The notes beneath the pieces were generated by a model. That model saw nothing but the letters and a program-made list of their open reading frames with translations, searched no databases and had not been told where the DNA came from. A DNA stretch of 64,000 bases from Pseudomonas sp. BN102 (GTDB taxonomy: Bacteria > Pseudomonadota > Gammaproteobacteria > Pseudomonadales > Pseudomonadaceae), in contig NZ_SSON01000075.1 of NCBI RefSeq assembly GCF_029871245.1, positions 200,943 through 264,942 of the forward strand, in the 5' to 3' direction. How positions within the stretch are numbered: position 1 is the stretch's first letter; each line of letters starts with the position of its first letter. This document shows, piece by piece, positions 19,254 to 34,824 of the stretch. The translations under genes and the position numbers were made by a program.

Positions 19254-19283
19254 AGGAAAGCCAATCAAAGGGGGAGCGCAGCC

Positions 19284-19739
19284 GTGTTTCGCGGAGCTAA
19301 CGCCATCAGTCTCGACGCAAAGGGGCGACTCGCGATGCCAAGCCGGTATCGTGATGAGCTCATGTCGCGTTGCGCTGGGCAGCTCATCGTGACCATTGAC
19401 GCTGTCGACGCCTGTTTGACTGTCTATCCCCTGCCTGAATGGGAGCTCATCGAAGCCAAGCTGCGAGAGCTGCCTTCCCTGCGCGAGGAAACTCGTCGCC
19501 TGCAACGTCTGCTGATCGGCAATGCCGTGGACCTGGAGCTTGATAGCGCAGGTCGTTTTCTCGTTCCGCCGCGTCTGCGTGAGCACGCCGGGCTGGACAA
19601 GCGGGCAATGCTGGTTGGCCAACTGAACAAATTTCAACTGTGGGATGAGGATGCCTGGAATGCGATTTCCGAGGCTGATCTCATGGCAATCAAACAACCC
19701 GGCGGCCTGCCGGACGAACTACGTGACCTAATCCTGTGA
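19284..19739 (+). CDS. mraZ: Transcriptional regulator MraZ
   Basis: The 151-residue protein is made of two SpoVT/AbrB-like MraZ half-domains, the first around [20 protein letters not shown] and the second around [20 protein letters not shown]. MraZ forms a ring-shaped oligomer that binds the tandem boxes upstream of its own gene and controls the division and cell-wall cluster. Start is GTG with a GGGGGAGC Shine-Dalgarno. Its stop overlaps the rsmH start by 4 nt (GTGA). Confidence 0.96.
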   Translation: MFRGANAISLDAKGRLAMPSRYRDELMSRCAGQLIVTIDAVDACLTVYPLPEWELIEAKLRELPSLREETRRLQRLLIGNAVDLELDSAGRFLVPPRLREHAGLDKRAMLVGQLNKFQLWDEDAWNAISEADLMAIKQPGGLPDELRDLIL

Positions 19740-20679
19740 GCGCGACCAGCAGCTTCCGTCATATCACCGTACTGCTCGAAGAGGCTGTGGAGGGACTCGC
19801 CCTGCGCGCGGACGGCTGCTACCTGGATGGCACGTTCGGGCGAGGGGGGCATAGCCGCCTCATCCTCGAGCGGCTTGGGCCCGGAGGTCGCTTGCTGGGA
19901 TTCGACAAGGACCCGCAAGCGATTGCGACGGGGCAAGCTCTGGCGGCCGAAGACGGCCGCTTTGTCATTGTGCAGCGCAGCTTTGCCGAACTCGGCGACG
20001 AGGTGCGCGTACAAGGGCTGGACGGCAAGGTGGACGGCGTTCTGCTCGACCTTGGCGTGTCTTCGCCGCAGCTGGATGATCCGGAGCGCGGCTTCAGTTT
20101 CCTCAACGACGGCCCGCTGGACATGCGCATGAATCCCGATCGCGGCCAGAGCGCCGCGCAGTGGATCGCCAGCGCCAGCGAGGAGGAGATCGCCCGGGTC
20201 TTCAAGGATTACGGCGAAGAGCGATTCGCCAAGCGCATGGCCCGTGCTGTGGTGCAGCGCCGTGCCGAGAAGCCTTTCGAACGTACTGCGGACCTGGCGG
20301 CCGTGCTGACTGCCGCCAACCCGGCCTGGGAGAAGGGCAAGAACCCCGCGACCCGCGCCTTCCAGGGCATCCGCATCCACGTCAACAACGAGCTGGGAGA
20401 TCTGGAACAGGGGCTGGATGCCGCGCTCGAGGCCCTGGCGGTCGGTGGTCGCCTGGTGGTGATCAGCTTCCATTCCCTGGAAGATCGCATCGTCAAGCAG
20501 TTCATGCGCAAGCACGCCAAGGGTGAGGCCGACAAGCTGCCTCGCGACCTGCCGGTGCGCCACGCAGTCTTCGAGCCGCGCCTGAAGCTGTTGGGCAAGC
20601 CGCAATACGCATCCGAGGAAGAGCTCAAGGCCAACCCGCGCTCGCGCAGCGCAGTCATGCGCGTGGCGGAGAAGCTACG

Positions 20680-20683
<4 letters not shown>
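19736..20683 (+). CDS. rsmH: 16S rRNA (cytosine-1402-N4)-methyltransferase RsmH
   Basis: This 315-residue SAM-dependent methyltransferase (also called MraW) adds the N4-methyl group to C1402 of 16S rRNA. Visible motifs include [27 protein letters not shown] for SAM binding, [20 protein letters not shown] and [19 protein letters not shown] start, coupled to mraZ. It overlaps ftsL by 4 nt. Confidence 0.97.
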
Positions 20684-22699
<2,016 letters not shown>

Positions 22700-22700
<1 letters not shown>

Positions 22701-24163
22701 TGCCCATGCCACTGAACCAGTTACTGCTCCAGGCGCAGAGCGCCACCCTGATTCGTGAACTGACCCTGGACAGCCGTAAGGTGCGTCCGGGCGACCTGTT
22801 TCTGGCCGTCCCCGGTGCCCAGCAGGATGGCCGCGCCCATATTGCCGATGCCGTGGCCCGTGGCGCGGTAGCCGTGGCTTATGAGGCGGTCGGCGCCGAG
22901 CATTACCAGGCCGGCAGCGCCGAACTCATCCCGATCAAGGGCTTGGCTGGCCAGCTGTCGGCCATTGCCGGGCGCTTCTATGGCGAGCCGAGCCGTGCGC
23001 TGCGCCTGGTGGGGGTCACCGGCACCAACGGCAAGACCAGTGTCAGCCAGCTGCTGGCCCAGGCCCTCGACCAGTTGGGCGAGCGCTGCGGAATAGTCGG
23101 CACCCTGGGTACCGGTTTCTACGGCGAGCTGGAAAGCGGCCGCCATACCACGCCCGATCCGCTGGCCGTGCAGGCCACCCTGGCCGGCCTGAAGCAGGCC
23201 GGCGCGCGCGCGGTCGCCATGGAGGTCTCGTCCCACGGGCTGGAGCAGGGCCGTGTCGCCGCGCTGGATTTCGACGTGGCGGTGTTCACCAACCTGTCCC
23301 GTGACCATCTGGACTACCACGGCTCCATGGAAGCCTACGCCGAGGCCAAGGCACGCCTGTTCGCCTGGCCCGAGTTGCGTGCACGGGTGATCAACCTCGA
23401 CGACCAGTTCGGCCGCCAGTTGGCCGCTGAGTCGCGCGCGTCGCGCCTGTTCAGCTACAGCCTGGAAGACGCCAGCGCCTTCCTTTATTGCCGTGAAGCC
23501 CGTTTCGACGACCACGGCGTGCGCGCCCAACTGGTCACCCCGCAAGGCGAGGGCCTGCTGCGCAGCCCGCTGCTGGGGCGCTTCAACCTGAGCAACCTGC
23601 TGGCCGTGGTCGGCGCGTTGCTGGCCATGGACTACCCATTGGACGAAGTGCTGCATGTCCTGCCGTCGCTGCAGGGGCCGGTGGGCCGCATGCAGCGCCT
23701 GGGCGGTGGCGACAAGCCGCTGGTGGTGGTGGATTACGCCCATACGCCGGATGCCCTGGAGAAAGTCCTGCAGGCCCTGCGCCCCCATGTTCGTGGTCGC
23801 CTGCTCTGCCTGTTCGGCTGCGGTGGCGATCGCGATCGCGGCAAGCGTCCGCTGATGGCGGCCGTGGCGGAACGCCTGGCCGACCAGGTGCTGGTGACCG
23901 ACGACAACCCGCGCAGCGAAGAGTCTGCACAGATTTTCGCCGACATCCGTCCCGGCTTCGCCGACACGCAGCAGGTCGAGTTCGTCGCAGGCCGTGGCCA
24001 GGCCATCGCCCAGCTGATCCGCAGCGCCGGCGCGGACGACGTGGTGCTGCTGGCCGGCAAGGGCCATGAGGACTACCAGGAGATCGCTGGCGTGCGCCAG
24101 CCCTTCTCCGACCTCGAGGAAGCCGCCAAGGCCCTGGATGCCTGGGAGGTCCCCCATGCTTAA
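22700..24163 (+). CDS. murE: UDP-MurNAc-tripeptide synthetase MurE (meso-DAP adding)
   Basis: This 487-residue Mur ligase adds meso-diaminopimelate to UDP-MurNAc-L-Ala-D-Glu in the cytoplasm. The ATP loop is VTGTNGKTSVS. The DNPR motif (VTDDNPRSEE) near the C-terminal domain is the known determinant of meso-DAP rather than lysine specificity. The three-domain Mur layout is complete. It overlaps murF by 8 nt. Confidence 0.97.
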
Positions 24164-25520
24164 ACCTTTCCGCCTGTCGGAACTGCTGGGTCCGCTGCAG
24201 GCCGAGCTGCTGGGTGCCGACGTCGCCTTCACCGGGGTCTCCAGCGACAGCCGCAAGATAGAGCCGGGGCAGTTGTTCGTTGCCCTGGTCGGTCCGCGCT
24301 TCGATGGCCATGCCTACCTCGCCGAGGTCGCCGCCAAGGGCGCGGTGGCCGCCCTGGTCCAGCGCGAAGTGCCGGGTGCGCCGCTGCCGCAGCTGCTGGT
24401 GGCCGATACCCGTGATGGCCTGGGGCGCCTGGGCGCCTACAACCGCGACAGTTTCACTGGCCGCGTGGCGGCGGTCACCGGTTCCAGCGGCAAGACCACG
24501 GTCAAGGAGATGCTTGCCAGCATTCTCCGCACCCAGGGCTCCGTGCTGGCCACCCGTGGCAACCTGAACAACGACCTCGGCGTACCCCTGACCTTGCTGG
24601 AGCTGGGCGCCGGGCACGACAGCGCGGTCATCGAGCTGGGCGCGTCCCGTGTCGGCGAGATCCTCTACACCGTCGGCCTTACCCGGCCCCAGGTCGCCAT
24701 CATCAACAATGCCGGCACCGCCCACGTGGGCGAGTTCGGTGGTCCGGAAAAGATCGTCGAAGCCAAGGGCGAGATTCTCGAAGGGCTGCCCGCCGATGGC
24801 GTGGCGGTGCTCAATCGTGACGACCGTGCCTTCGCCACCTGGCAAGCGCGTGCCACCGGGCGCAAGGTGCTGAGCTTCGCCCTGAACGACGCCAGCGCCG
24901 ACCTGCGCGCCGAGAACCTGACCCGCGATGCCCGCGGTTGCACGGCCTTCCGCCTCGAGGGCGTGGCCGGTGCGGCGGACATCCAGCTCAATCTGTTGGG
25001 GGCGCACAACGTTGCCAATGCCCTCGCCGCCGTAGCCGCGGCGCATGCCCTGGGCGTGCCGCTGGTCGGGATCAAGACCGGCCTGGAAAACCTGCAGCCC
25101 GTCGCAGGCCGCGCCGTAGCGCAGCTCGCACCCAGCGGCATGCGCGTGATCGACGACAGCTACAACGCCAACCCCGCGTCCATGCTCGCGGCCGTTGATA
25201 TACTCGCCGGCTTTTCCGGCCGCACCGTCCTGGTGCTCGGGGATATGGGCGAGCTGGGCGAATGGGCCGAGCAGGGCCACCGCGACGTGGGCGACTACGC
25301 CCGCGGCAAGGTCAGCGCACTGTACGCCGTCGGTCCGCTGATGGCACACGCAGTCGCTGCGTTCGGTGCCCAGGGCCGCCACTTCGCCGATCAGGCCAGC
25401 CTGATCCAGGCGCTGGTCAGCGAGCAGGACACAAACACCACAATTCTGATCAAAGGTTCCCGTAGCGCGGCGATGGACAAAGTCGTCGCGGCACTCTGCG
25501 GGACGGGGGAGGCTCACTAA
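24156..25520 (+). CDS. murF: UDP-MurNAc-pentapeptide synthetase MurF
   Basis: This 454-residue ligase adds D-Ala-D-Ala to the UDP-MurNAc-tripeptide, the last cytoplasmic amino acid step. The ATP loop is [14 protein letters not shown], and the [13 protein letters not shown] and [14 protein letters not shown] segments are typical of MurF. I chose the ATG at 24156 because the family N-terminus (FRLSELL) begins there; an earlier in-frame codon at 24066 would lie deep inside murE. It is followed 2 nt later by mraY. Confidence 0.96.
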   Translation: MLKPFRLSELLGPLQAELLGADVAFTGVSSDSRKIEPGQLFVALVGPRFDGHAYLAEVAAKGAVAALVQREVPGAPLPQLLVADTRDGLGRLGAYNRDSFTGRVAAVTGSSGKTTVKEMLASILRTQGSVLATRGNLNNDLGVPLTLLELGAGHDSAVIELGASRVGEILYTVGLTRPQVAIINNAGTAHVGEFGGPEKIVEAKGEILEGLPADGVAVLNRDDRAFATWQARATGRKVLSFALNDASADLRAENLTRDARGCTAFRLEGVAGAADIQLNLLGAHNVANALAAVAAAHALGVPLVGIKTGLENLQPVAGRAVAQLAPSGMRVIDDSYNANPASMLAAVDILAGFSGRTVLVLGDMGELGEWAEQGHRDVGDYARGKVSALYAVGPLMAHAVAAFGAQGRHFADQASLIQALVSEQDTNTTILIKGSRSAAMDKVVAALCGTGEAH

Positions 25521-25522
25521 TC

Positions 25523-26605
25523 ATGCTGCTGCTGCTCGCTGAGTACCTGCAACAGTTCTACAAAGGGTTCGGCGTATTCCAGTACCTGACCCTGCGCGGG
25601 ATTCTCGGCGTTCTGACGGCCCTGTCGCTGTCGCTTTGGCTCGGTCCCTGGATGATCCGCACCCTGCAGATCCGCCAGATCGGCCAGGCCGTGCGTAATG
25701 ACGGCCCGCAATCGCACCTGTCGAAGTCCGGCACGCCGACCATGGGCGGCGCGCTGATCCTGACCGCCATCGCCATCAGCACCCTGCTCTGGGCTGACCT
25801 GTCCAACCGCTACGTCTGGGTGGTGCTCGCCGTGACCCTGGCCTTCGGCGCCATCGGCTGGGTGGACGACTACCGCAAGGTGATCGAGAAGAACTCCCGC
25901 GGCTTGCCGAGCCGCTGGAAGTATTTCTGGCAGTCGGTGTTCGGCATCGCTGCCGCGGTCTTCCTCTATATGACCGCCAGCACCCCGGCCGAGACCACCC
26001 TGATCCTGCCGCTGGTGAAGAACATCGAGATTCCGCTGGGGATCGGCTTCGTGGTGCTGACCTACTTCGTGATCGTCGGCTCCAGCAACGCCGTCAACCT
26101 GACCGACGGCCTCGACGGCCTGGCCATCATGCCCACCGTGATGGTCGGCGGCGCGCTGGGGATCTTCTGCTACCTGTCGGGCAACATCAAATTCGCCGAC
26201 TACCTGCTGATCCCCTACGTTCCGGGCGCGGGCGAACTGATCGTATTCTGCGCCGCCCTGGTCGGCGCCGGTCTCGGTTTCCTCTGGTTCAACACCTATC
26301 CGGCCCAGGTCTTCATGGGCGACGTTGGCGCGCTGGCGTTGGGTGCCGCCCTCGGCGCCATCGCCGTGATCGTCCGCCAGGAAGTCGTGCTCTTCATCAT
26401 GGGTGGCGTGTTCGTCATGGAAACCCTGTCGGTGATGATCCAGGTCGCGTCCTTCAAGCTGACCGGTCGTCGCGTGTTCCGCATGGCCCCTATCCACCAC
26501 CACTTCGAACTGAAAGGCTGGCCCGAGCCCCGCGTGATCGTACGTTTCTGGATCATCACCGTAATCCTGGTGCTGGTCGGTCTGGCCACCCTGAAACTGA
26601 GGTAA
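25523..26605 (+). CDS. mraY: Phospho-MurNAc-pentapeptide-transferase MraY
   Basis: This is a 360-residue polytopic membrane enzyme of about ten helices that attaches phospho-MurNAc-pentapeptide to undecaprenyl phosphate, making lipid I. Catalytic and metal-binding segments are visible: [35 protein letters not shown] and the [14 protein letters not shown] histidine motif. It lies between murF and murD with short gaps, so one transcript is likely. Confidence 0.97.
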   Translation: MLLLLAEYLQQFYKGFGVFQYLTLRGILGVLTALSLSLWLGPWMIRTLQIRQIGQAVRNDGPQSHLSKSGTPTMGGALILTAIAISTLLWADLSNRYVWVVLAVTLAFGAIGWVDDYRKVIEKNSRGLPSRWKYFWQSVFGIAAAVFLYMTASTPAETTLILPLVKNIEIPLGIGFVVLTYFVIVGSSNAVNLTDGLDGLAIMPTVMVGGALGIFCYLSGNIKFADYLLIPYVPGAGELIVFCAALVGAGLGFLWFNTYPAQVFMGDVGALALGAALGAIAVIVRQEVVLFIMGGVFVMETLSVMIQVASFKLTGRRVFRMAPIHHHFELKGWPEPRVIVRFWIITVILVLVGLATLKLR

Positions 26606-26611
26606 TCGAGA

Positions 26612-27958
26612 GTGACGCTGATCGCTTCCGACCAGTTCCGCATCGTTGTCGGCCTCGGCAAGAGCGGCATGTCCCTGGTGCGCTTCCTGGCGCGCCAGGG
26701 CGTGTCGTTTGCCGTGGCGGATACCCGTGCGAACCCGCCGGAGCTGGCGACGCTCAAGAGCCAGTTCCCACAGGTGGAAGTGCGCTGCGGTGAGCTCGAT
26801 GCGGACTTCCTCAGCCGCGCCAGCGAACTCTACGTGAGCCCGGGCCTTGCCCTGGCCACGCCGGCGTTGCAGGAAGCCGCTCGGCGCGGGACCAAGCTCT
26901 CCGGCGATATCGAGCTGTTCAGCCGTAATGCCAAGGCGCCGATAGTTGCCATCACCGGTTCCAACGCCAAGAGCACCGTCACCACCCTGGTGGGCGACAT
27001 GGCCATGGCCGCCGGCAAGCGGGTCGCCGTGGGCGGCAACCTGGGCACACCGGCGCTGGACCTGCTGGATGACGCGGTTGAGCTCTACGTTCTGGAGCTG
27101 TCGAGCTTCCAGCTGGAGACCACCGAGCGGCTGAACGCCGAGGTGGCTACCGTCCTCAATGTCAGCGAAGACCACATGGATCGCTACGCCGACATGCAGG
27201 CCTACCACCTGGCCAAGCACCGGATCTTCCGTGGCGCGCGCCAGGTCGTGATCAACCGCGGCGACGCGCTGTCGCGCCCTCTGGTGGCCGACCAGCTGCC
27301 TTGCTGGTCCTTCGGCCTGAACAAGCCCGACTTCAAGTCCTTCGGCCTGATCGAGGAAGGCGGCGAGAAGTACCTCGCCTACCAGTTCGACAAGCTGATG
27401 CCGGTGCGCGAACTGAAGATCCGTGGCGCCCACAACCAGTCCAATGCCCTGGCCGCGCTGGCCCTGGGCCATGCCGTAGGGTTGCCGTTGGAGCCCATGC
27501 TGGCAACCCTGCGGACCTTCGCCGGCCTGGCCCACCGTTGCCAGTGGCTGCGCGATCTGCGCGGGGTGTCCTACTACGACGACTCCAAGGCCACCAATGT
27601 CGGAGCGGCCCTGGCGGCCATCGAAGGCCTGGGGGCCGATATCGACGGCAAGCTAGTGCTGGTCGCCGGCGGGGATGGCAAGGGTGCGGACTTTTCCGGC
27701 CTGAAGGCCCCGGTCGCACGCTACTGCCGCGCCGTGGTGCTGCTGGGACGCGATGCCGAGCTGATCGCCCAGGCCCTTGGCGATGCCGTGCCGCAGGTCC
27801 GGGTCCAGACCCTGGATGAAGCGGTGCAGCGTTGCGCCGAGCTGGCCGAGAGCGGCGACGCCGTGCTCTTGTCGCCGGCCTGCGCCAGCCTGGACATGTT
27901 CAAGAACTTCGAAGAACGCGGGCGGCTGTTCGCCCAGGCCGTGGAGGAGCTCGCATGA
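26612..27958 (+). CDS. murD: UDP-MurNAc-L-alanine:D-glutamate ligase MurD
   Basis: This 448-residue Mur ligase adds D-glutamate to UDP-MurNAc-L-Ala. The ATP loop reads ITGSNAKSTV with alanine-lysine-serine in place of the more common GKST, as in other gammaproteobacterial MurD. The segments LELSSFQLETT and SYYDDSKATNVGAA are also family-typical. Start is GTG at 26612, with a short GAG-containing RBS. Its stop overlaps the ftsW start. Confidence 0.96.
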   Translation: MTLIASDQFRIVVGLGKSGMSLVRFLARQGVSFAVADTRANPPELATLKSQFPQVEVRCGELDADFLSRASELYVSPGLALATPALQEAARRGTKLSGDIELFSRNAKAPIVAITGSNAKSTVTTLVGDMAMAAGKRVAVGGNLGTPALDLLDDAVELYVLELSSFQLETTERLNAEVATVLNVSEDHMDRYADMQAYHLAKHRIFRGARQVVINRGDALSRPLVADQLPCWSFGLNKPDFKSFGLIEEGGEKYLAYQFDKLMPVRELKIRGAHNQSNALAALALGHAVGLPLEPMLATLRTFAGLAHRCQWLRDLRGVSYYDDSKATNVGAALAAIEGLGADIDGKLVLVAGGDGKGADFSGLKAPVARYCRAVVLLGRDAELIAQALGDAVPQVRVQTLDEAVQRCAELAESGDAVLLSPACASLDMFKNFEERGRLFAQAVEELA

Positions 27959-29166
27959 TGCTGGCCCACCTGCTCGCCGCCCCTTCGCCGCTGCGCAGCC
28001 GCCGCGGCATCGACATCGACTTCCCGCTGCTGGCCGGTTGCCTGACGCTGCTCGGCCTGGGGCTGGTGATGATCACCTCGGCCTCGTCGGAAGTTGCCGC
28101 AGCGGCGTCCGGCAATCCGCTGTACCACATGATTCGCCACCTGGTTTACCTGGCCATCGGGCTGGGCGCCGGGGTGCTCACCCTGCAGGTGCCCATGGCC
28201 TTCTGGCAACACCATGGCCCGCGGCTGATGCTGGTGGCCTTCATCCTGCTGGTCCTGGTCCTGTTGCCGGGCATCGGCCGCGAAGTCAACGGCGCCAAGC
28301 GCTGGATCGGTTTCGGCCTGTTCAACCTGCAGCCCTCCGAGCTGGCCAAGCTGTTCACCGTGATGTTCATCGCCGGCTACCTGGTCCGCCGTCAGGACGA
28401 GGTGCGCGAGAAGCTCATGGGCTTCATCAAGCCGATGCTGGTGCTGGGCCCCATCGCCGTGCTGCTGCTGGCCGAGCCGGACTTCGGCGCCACCGTGGTG
28501 CTGGTCGGCTCCTGCATCGCCATGCTGTTCCTCGGCGGGATCAACCTGCTGCGCTTCATTCCCCTGGCCGGTGCGGTACTGGCCGCCGGCGTGGCGGTGA
28601 TGACCAGCCAGAGCTACCGGATGCAGCGCCTGACCAACTTCATCGACCCCTGGGCCGACCAGTACGGCGCCGGTTATCAGCTGAGCCAGGCGCTGATCGC
28701 CTTCGGCCGCGGCGAATGGTTCGGCGTGGGGCTGGGCAACAGCATCCAGAAGCAGTTCTACCTGCCCGAAGCCCATACCGACTTCGTCTTCGCCGTGCTG
28801 GCCGAGGAACTGGGCATGATCGGCGCCCTGGTGACGGTCGGCCTGTTCGTCTTCGTCAGCGTGCGCGCGCTCTATATCGGCCTCTGGGCCGAGAAGGCGC
28901 GGCAGTATTTCTCCGCCTACGTCGCCTACGGTCTGGCCTTCCTCTGGATCGGCCAGGTGCTGATCAACATCGGCGTGAACGTCGGCCTGTTGCCGACCAA
29001 GGGCCTGACCCTGCCATTCCTCAGCTACGGCGGCAGCTCCCTGGTGATCTGCTGCGTCAGCCTGGCGCTGCTCCTGCGCATCGAGTGGGAGCGACGTACC
29101 CAGCTGGGCAACGAGGAAGTGGAGTTCGTCGAAAGCGATTTCTTCGACGAGGAGGTGCGCCCATGA
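27955..29166 (+). CDS. ftsW: Septal peptidoglycan glycosyltransferase FtsW
   Basis: This 403-residue SEDS-family protein with about ten membrane helices polymerises lipid II glycan at the septum as partner of FtsI. The signature regions are NGAKRWIGFGLFNLQPSE, LAEPDFGATVVL, QLSQALIAFGRGEWFGVGLG and LPFLSYGGSSLV. ATG at 27955, followed by a second ATG at once, overlaps the murD stop by 4 nt. Its C-terminal stop overlaps murG by 4 nt. Confidence 0.97.
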   Translation: MMLAHLLAAPSPLRSRRGIDIDFPLLAGCLTLLGLGLVMITSASSEVAAAASGNPLYHMIRHLVYLAIGLGAGVLTLQVPMAFWQHHGPRLMLVAFILLVLVLLPGIGREVNGAKRWIGFGLFNLQPSELAKLFTVMFIAGYLVRRQDEVREKLMGFIKPMLVLGPIAVLLLAEPDFGATVVLVGSCIAMLFLGGINLLRFIPLAGAVLAAGVAVMTSQSYRMQRLTNFIDPWADQYGAGYQLSQALIAFGRGEWFGVGLGNSIQKQFYLPEAHTDFVFAVLAEELGMIGALVTVGLFVFVSVRALYIGLWAEKARQYFSAYVAYGLAFLWIGQVLINIGVNVGLLPTKGLTLPFLSYGGSSLVICCVSLALLLRIEWERRTQLGNEEVEFVESDFFDEEVRP

Positions 29167-30225
29167 GCCGCAATGTGCTGATCATGGCCGGCGGCACCGG
29201 CGGCCACGTATTCCCGGCCCTGGCCTGCGCCCGCGAGTTCCAGGCGCGCGGCTTCAAGGTGCACTGGTTGGGGACGCCCAAGGGCATCGAGAACGAACTG
29301 GTGCCCCAGGCCGGCCTGCCGCTGCACCTGATCCAGGTCAGCGGCCTGCGCGGCAAAGGTCTTAAGTCCCTGCTCAAGGCTCCTTTCGAACTGCTCAAGT
29401 CGCTGTTCCAGGCGCGTCGCATCGTGCGTGAGCTGCAGCCGGTCTGCGTACTGGGCATGGGCGGCTATCTGACCGGTCCCGGAGGCCTGGCCGCGCGCTT
29501 GTCCGGTGTGCCGCTGATCATCCACGAGCAGAACGCCGTGGCGGGCACCGCAAACCGCAGCCTGGCGCCATTCGCCAGCCGCGTCTGCGAAGCCTTCCCC
29601 GATACCTTCGGACAAAGCGACAAGCGGCGTACCACCGGCAATCCAGTGCGCGAGGAGCTGTTCCTCGAGACCCCGCGCGATGCCCTGGGCGGCCGCAAAC
29701 CGCGCCTGCTGGTGCTGGGTGGCAGTCTTGGCGCCGAGCCCCTGAACAAGCTGCTGCCGGAAGCCCTGGCCCAGGTGCCCGCGGACCTGCGTCCGGAGGT
29801 ATTCCACCAGGCCGGCCGCAAGCATGACGAGATCACCGCGGAGCGTTATCGCGAAGTCGCGGTCGAAGCCCAGGTCGCGCCCTTCATCAAGGACATGGCT
29901 CGTGCTTATGCCTGGGCCGATCTGGTCATTTGCCGCGCCGGCGCACTGACTGTGAGCGAACTGGCCGCCGCCGGCCTGCCTTCGTTCCTGGTGCCGCTGC
30001 CCCACGCTATCGACGACCACCAGTCGCGCAATGCCGATTATCTGGCGAAGGAGGGCGCGGCTGTCCTCCTTCCGCAACATTCCACTGACGCGGCCGGTTT
30101 GGCCGCTCAGCTGACCGAGGTACTGATGCAGCCCGAAAAACTCAAGGCCATGGGCGCCACCGCCCGCCGTCTGGCCAAGCCCGCAGCTACCCGTACCGTG
30201 GTCGATATCTGCCTGGAGGTGGCCC

Positions 30226-30233
<8 letters not shown>
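29163..30233 (+). CDS. murG: Lipid II synthase MurG (GlcNAc transferase)
   Basis: This 356-residue GT-B glycosyltransferase adds GlcNAc to lipid I at the inner face of the membrane. The lipid-binding [12 protein letters not shown] loop, the [16 protein letters not shown] region, [12 protein letters not shown] and the UDP-GlcNAc-binding [16 protein letters not shown] segment are intact. It overlaps ftsW by 4 nt and murC by 8 nt. Confidence 0.97.
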
Positions 30234-32630
<2,397 letters not shown>

Positions 32631-32634
32631 AGCC

Positions 32635-33498
32635 ATGCGTAGTGCCGCCATCCGTCGTCAGGAACCCGTCATCGGCCGCGCCGCTCCGTCGCGCAAGCCG
32701 GTGCCGCGTGGCGCCAGTCGGATGGTGGCCAAGGAGCCACTGTCGCAGCGGCTGCCCAAGCCCAGCTTCGGCTTCCTCAAGCGACTGGTGTGGCCGGTGC
32801 TGCTGGCGGTGCTCGGCCTTGGCGCCTACGAGGCGGCGCAGCGCTTGCTGCCGTACGCCGACCGGCCCATCGCCAAGGTCAATGTGCAGGGCGACCTGAG
32901 CTACATCAGCCAGCAGGCGGTGCAGCAGCGCATCGCCCCCTACATCGCCGCCAGCTTCTTCAGCATCGACCTGGCGGGCATGCGCCGCGAACTGGAGCAG
33001 ATGCCCTGGATCGCCCATGCCGAAGTGCGCCGGGTCTGGCCGGACCAGGTGATGGTCCGTCTGGAAGAACAACTGCCCATCGCCCGCTGGGGCGACGAGG
33101 CGCTGCTGAACAACCAGGGCCAGGCCTTCACCCCGCGTGAGCTGGCCCACTACGAACAGCTGCCGCAGCTCTGGGGCCCGCTGCGGGCCCAGGAGCAGGT
33201 GATGCAGCAATACCAGATGCTCAGCCAGATGCTGCGCCCGCTCGGCTTCTCCATAGCCCGGCTGGAGCTGCGCGAGCGCGGTAGTTGGTTCCTGTCCACC
33301 GGCCAGGGCGTCGAGCTCCTGCTGGGACGGGATCACCTGGTGGAGAAAATGCGACGTTTCATCTCGATCTACGAGAAAACGCTGAAGGACCAGATAGCGA
33401 ACATAGAGCGCGTCGACCTGCGCTATCCCAACGGCCTGGCCGTGGCCTGGCGGGCGCCGGTCGAGGCCCCAGCGGCGACTACGGTCGCCGTGCAGTGA
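32635..33498 (+). CDS. ftsQ: Cell division protein FtsQ
   Basis: This 287-residue bitopic protein has a basic cytoplasmic N-terminus, one membrane helix (about residues 43-61, [19 protein letters not shown]), a POTRA domain beginning [14 protein letters not shown], and the beta domain containing [20 protein letters not shown]. It links FtsA/N-type early division proteins and the FtsBL complex to the synthase. It is 21 nt before ftsA. Confidence 0.95.
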   Translation: MRSAAIRRQEPVIGRAAPSRKPVPRGASRMVAKEPLSQRLPKPSFGFLKRLVWPVLLAVLGLGAYEAAQRLLPYADRPIAKVNVQGDLSYISQQAVQQRIAPYIAASFFSIDLAGMRRELEQMPWIAHAEVRRVWPDQVMVRLEEQLPIARWGDEALLNNQGQAFTPRELAHYEQLPQLWGPLRAQEQVMQQYQMLSQMLRPLGFSIARLELRERGSWFLSTGQGVELLLGRDHLVEKMRRFISIYEKTLKDQIANIERVDLRYPNGLAVAWRAPVEAPAATTVAVQ

Positions 33499-33519
33499 AT
33501 CAGAGAGAAGGTTAGAACC

Positions 33520-34776
33520 ATGGCAAGCGTACAGAGCGGCAAGATGATCGTCGGCCTGGACATCGGCACCTCCAAGGTGGTGGCGCTGGTAGGCGAGATC
33601 GCGGCCGACGGCCAACTCGAGATCGTCGGTATTGGTACCCACCCGTCGCGCGGCCTGAAGAAGGGCGTGGTGGTGAACATCGAATCCACCGTGCAGTCGA
33701 TCCAGCGCGCGGTGGAAGAGGCCCAGCTGATGGCGGGCTGCCGTATACACTCGGCGTTCGTCGGCATTGCCGGCAACCATATCCGCAGCCTGAACTCCCA
33801 CGGCATCGTGGCGATCCGCGACCGCGAGGTGAGCGGCGCCGATATCGAGCGTGTGCTGGACGCCGCCCAGGCGGTGGCCATCCCCGCCGACCAGCGCGTG
33901 TTGCACACCCTGGCCCAGGACTACGTGATCGACAACCAGGAAGGCGTGCGCGAGCCCCTGGGCATGTCCGGCGTACGCCTGGAGGCCAAGGTGCACGTGG
34001 TGACCTGCGCGGTGAACGCGGCGCAGAACATCGAGAAGTGCGTGCGCCGCTGCGGCCTCGAGGTGGATGACATCATCCTCGAGCAGCTGGCCTCGGCCTA
34101 CTCGGTGATCACCGACGACGAGAAGGAACTGGGCGTCTGCCTGGTGGACATCGGTGGCGGCACTACCGACATCGCCATCTTCACCGAAGGCGCGATCCGC
34201 CATACCGCGGTGATCCCGATCGCCGGCGACCAGGTCACCAACGACATCGCCATGGCCCTGCGTACGCCGACCCAGTACGCCGAAGAGATCAAGATCCGCT
34301 ACGCCTGCGCCCTGGCCAAGCTGGCCGGCGCCGGCGAAACCATCAAGGTGCCCAGCGTCGGCGACCGTCCGCCGCGCGAGCTGTCGCGCCAGGCCCTGGC
34401 CGAGGTGGTGGAGCCGCGTTACGACGAGCTCTTCACCCTGATCCAGGCCGAGCTGCGCCGCAGCGGTTACGAAGACTTGATTCCGGCAGGCATCGTCCTC
34501 ACCGGCGGCACCGCCAAGATGGAAGGCGCGGTGGAGCTGGCCGAAGAGATCTTCCACATGCCGGTGCGCCTGGGCGTCCCGCATAGCGTGAAGGGTCTCG
34601 GCGACGTCGTGCGCAACCCGATCTATTCCACCGGTGTGGGCCTGCTGCAATACGGGCTGCGCAAGCAGTCCGACGGTATGCCCATGTCCAGCGGCAGCAG
34701 TAGCTTTGGCTACGGCGACGAACCCAAGGCACCTGTACTGGAACGGTTGAAACGCTGGGTCCAGGGCAATTTTTAA
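33520..34776 (+). CDS. ftsA: Cell division protein FtsA
   Basis: This 418-residue actin-like ATPase anchors FtsZ to the membrane. MIVGLDIGTSKVVALVGEI is the phosphate-1 loop, and VDIGGGTTDIAIF the phosphate-2 loop. The C-terminal helix VLERLKRWVQGNF is amphipathic and is the membrane-targeting sequence. The 48 nt between ftsA and ftsZ hold only a purine-rich leader and RBS. Confidence 0.97.
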   Translation: MASVQSGKMIVGLDIGTSKVVALVGEIAADGQLEIVGIGTHPSRGLKKGVVVNIESTVQSIQRAVEEAQLMAGCRIHSAFVGIAGNHIRSLNSHGIVAIRDREVSGADIERVLDAAQAVAIPADQRVLHTLAQDYVIDNQEGVREPLGMSGVRLEAKVHVVTCAVNAAQNIEKCVRRCGLEVDDIILEQLASAYSVITDDEKELGVCLVDIGGGTTDIAIFTEGAIRHTAVIPIAGDQVTNDIAMALRTPTQYAEEIKIRYACALAKLAGAGETIKVPSVGDRPPRELSRQALAEVVEPRYDELFTLIQAELRRSGYEDLIPAGIVLTGGTAKMEGAVELAEEIFHMPVRLGVPHSVKGLGDVVRNPIYSTGVGLLQYGLRKQSDGMPMSSGSSSFGYGDEPKAPVLERLKRWVQGNF

Positions 34777-34824
34777 ACGCGGTACGCAGTAGGCGAAAAA
34801 CTAAAAAAGGAAGGAGAGGGGAAA

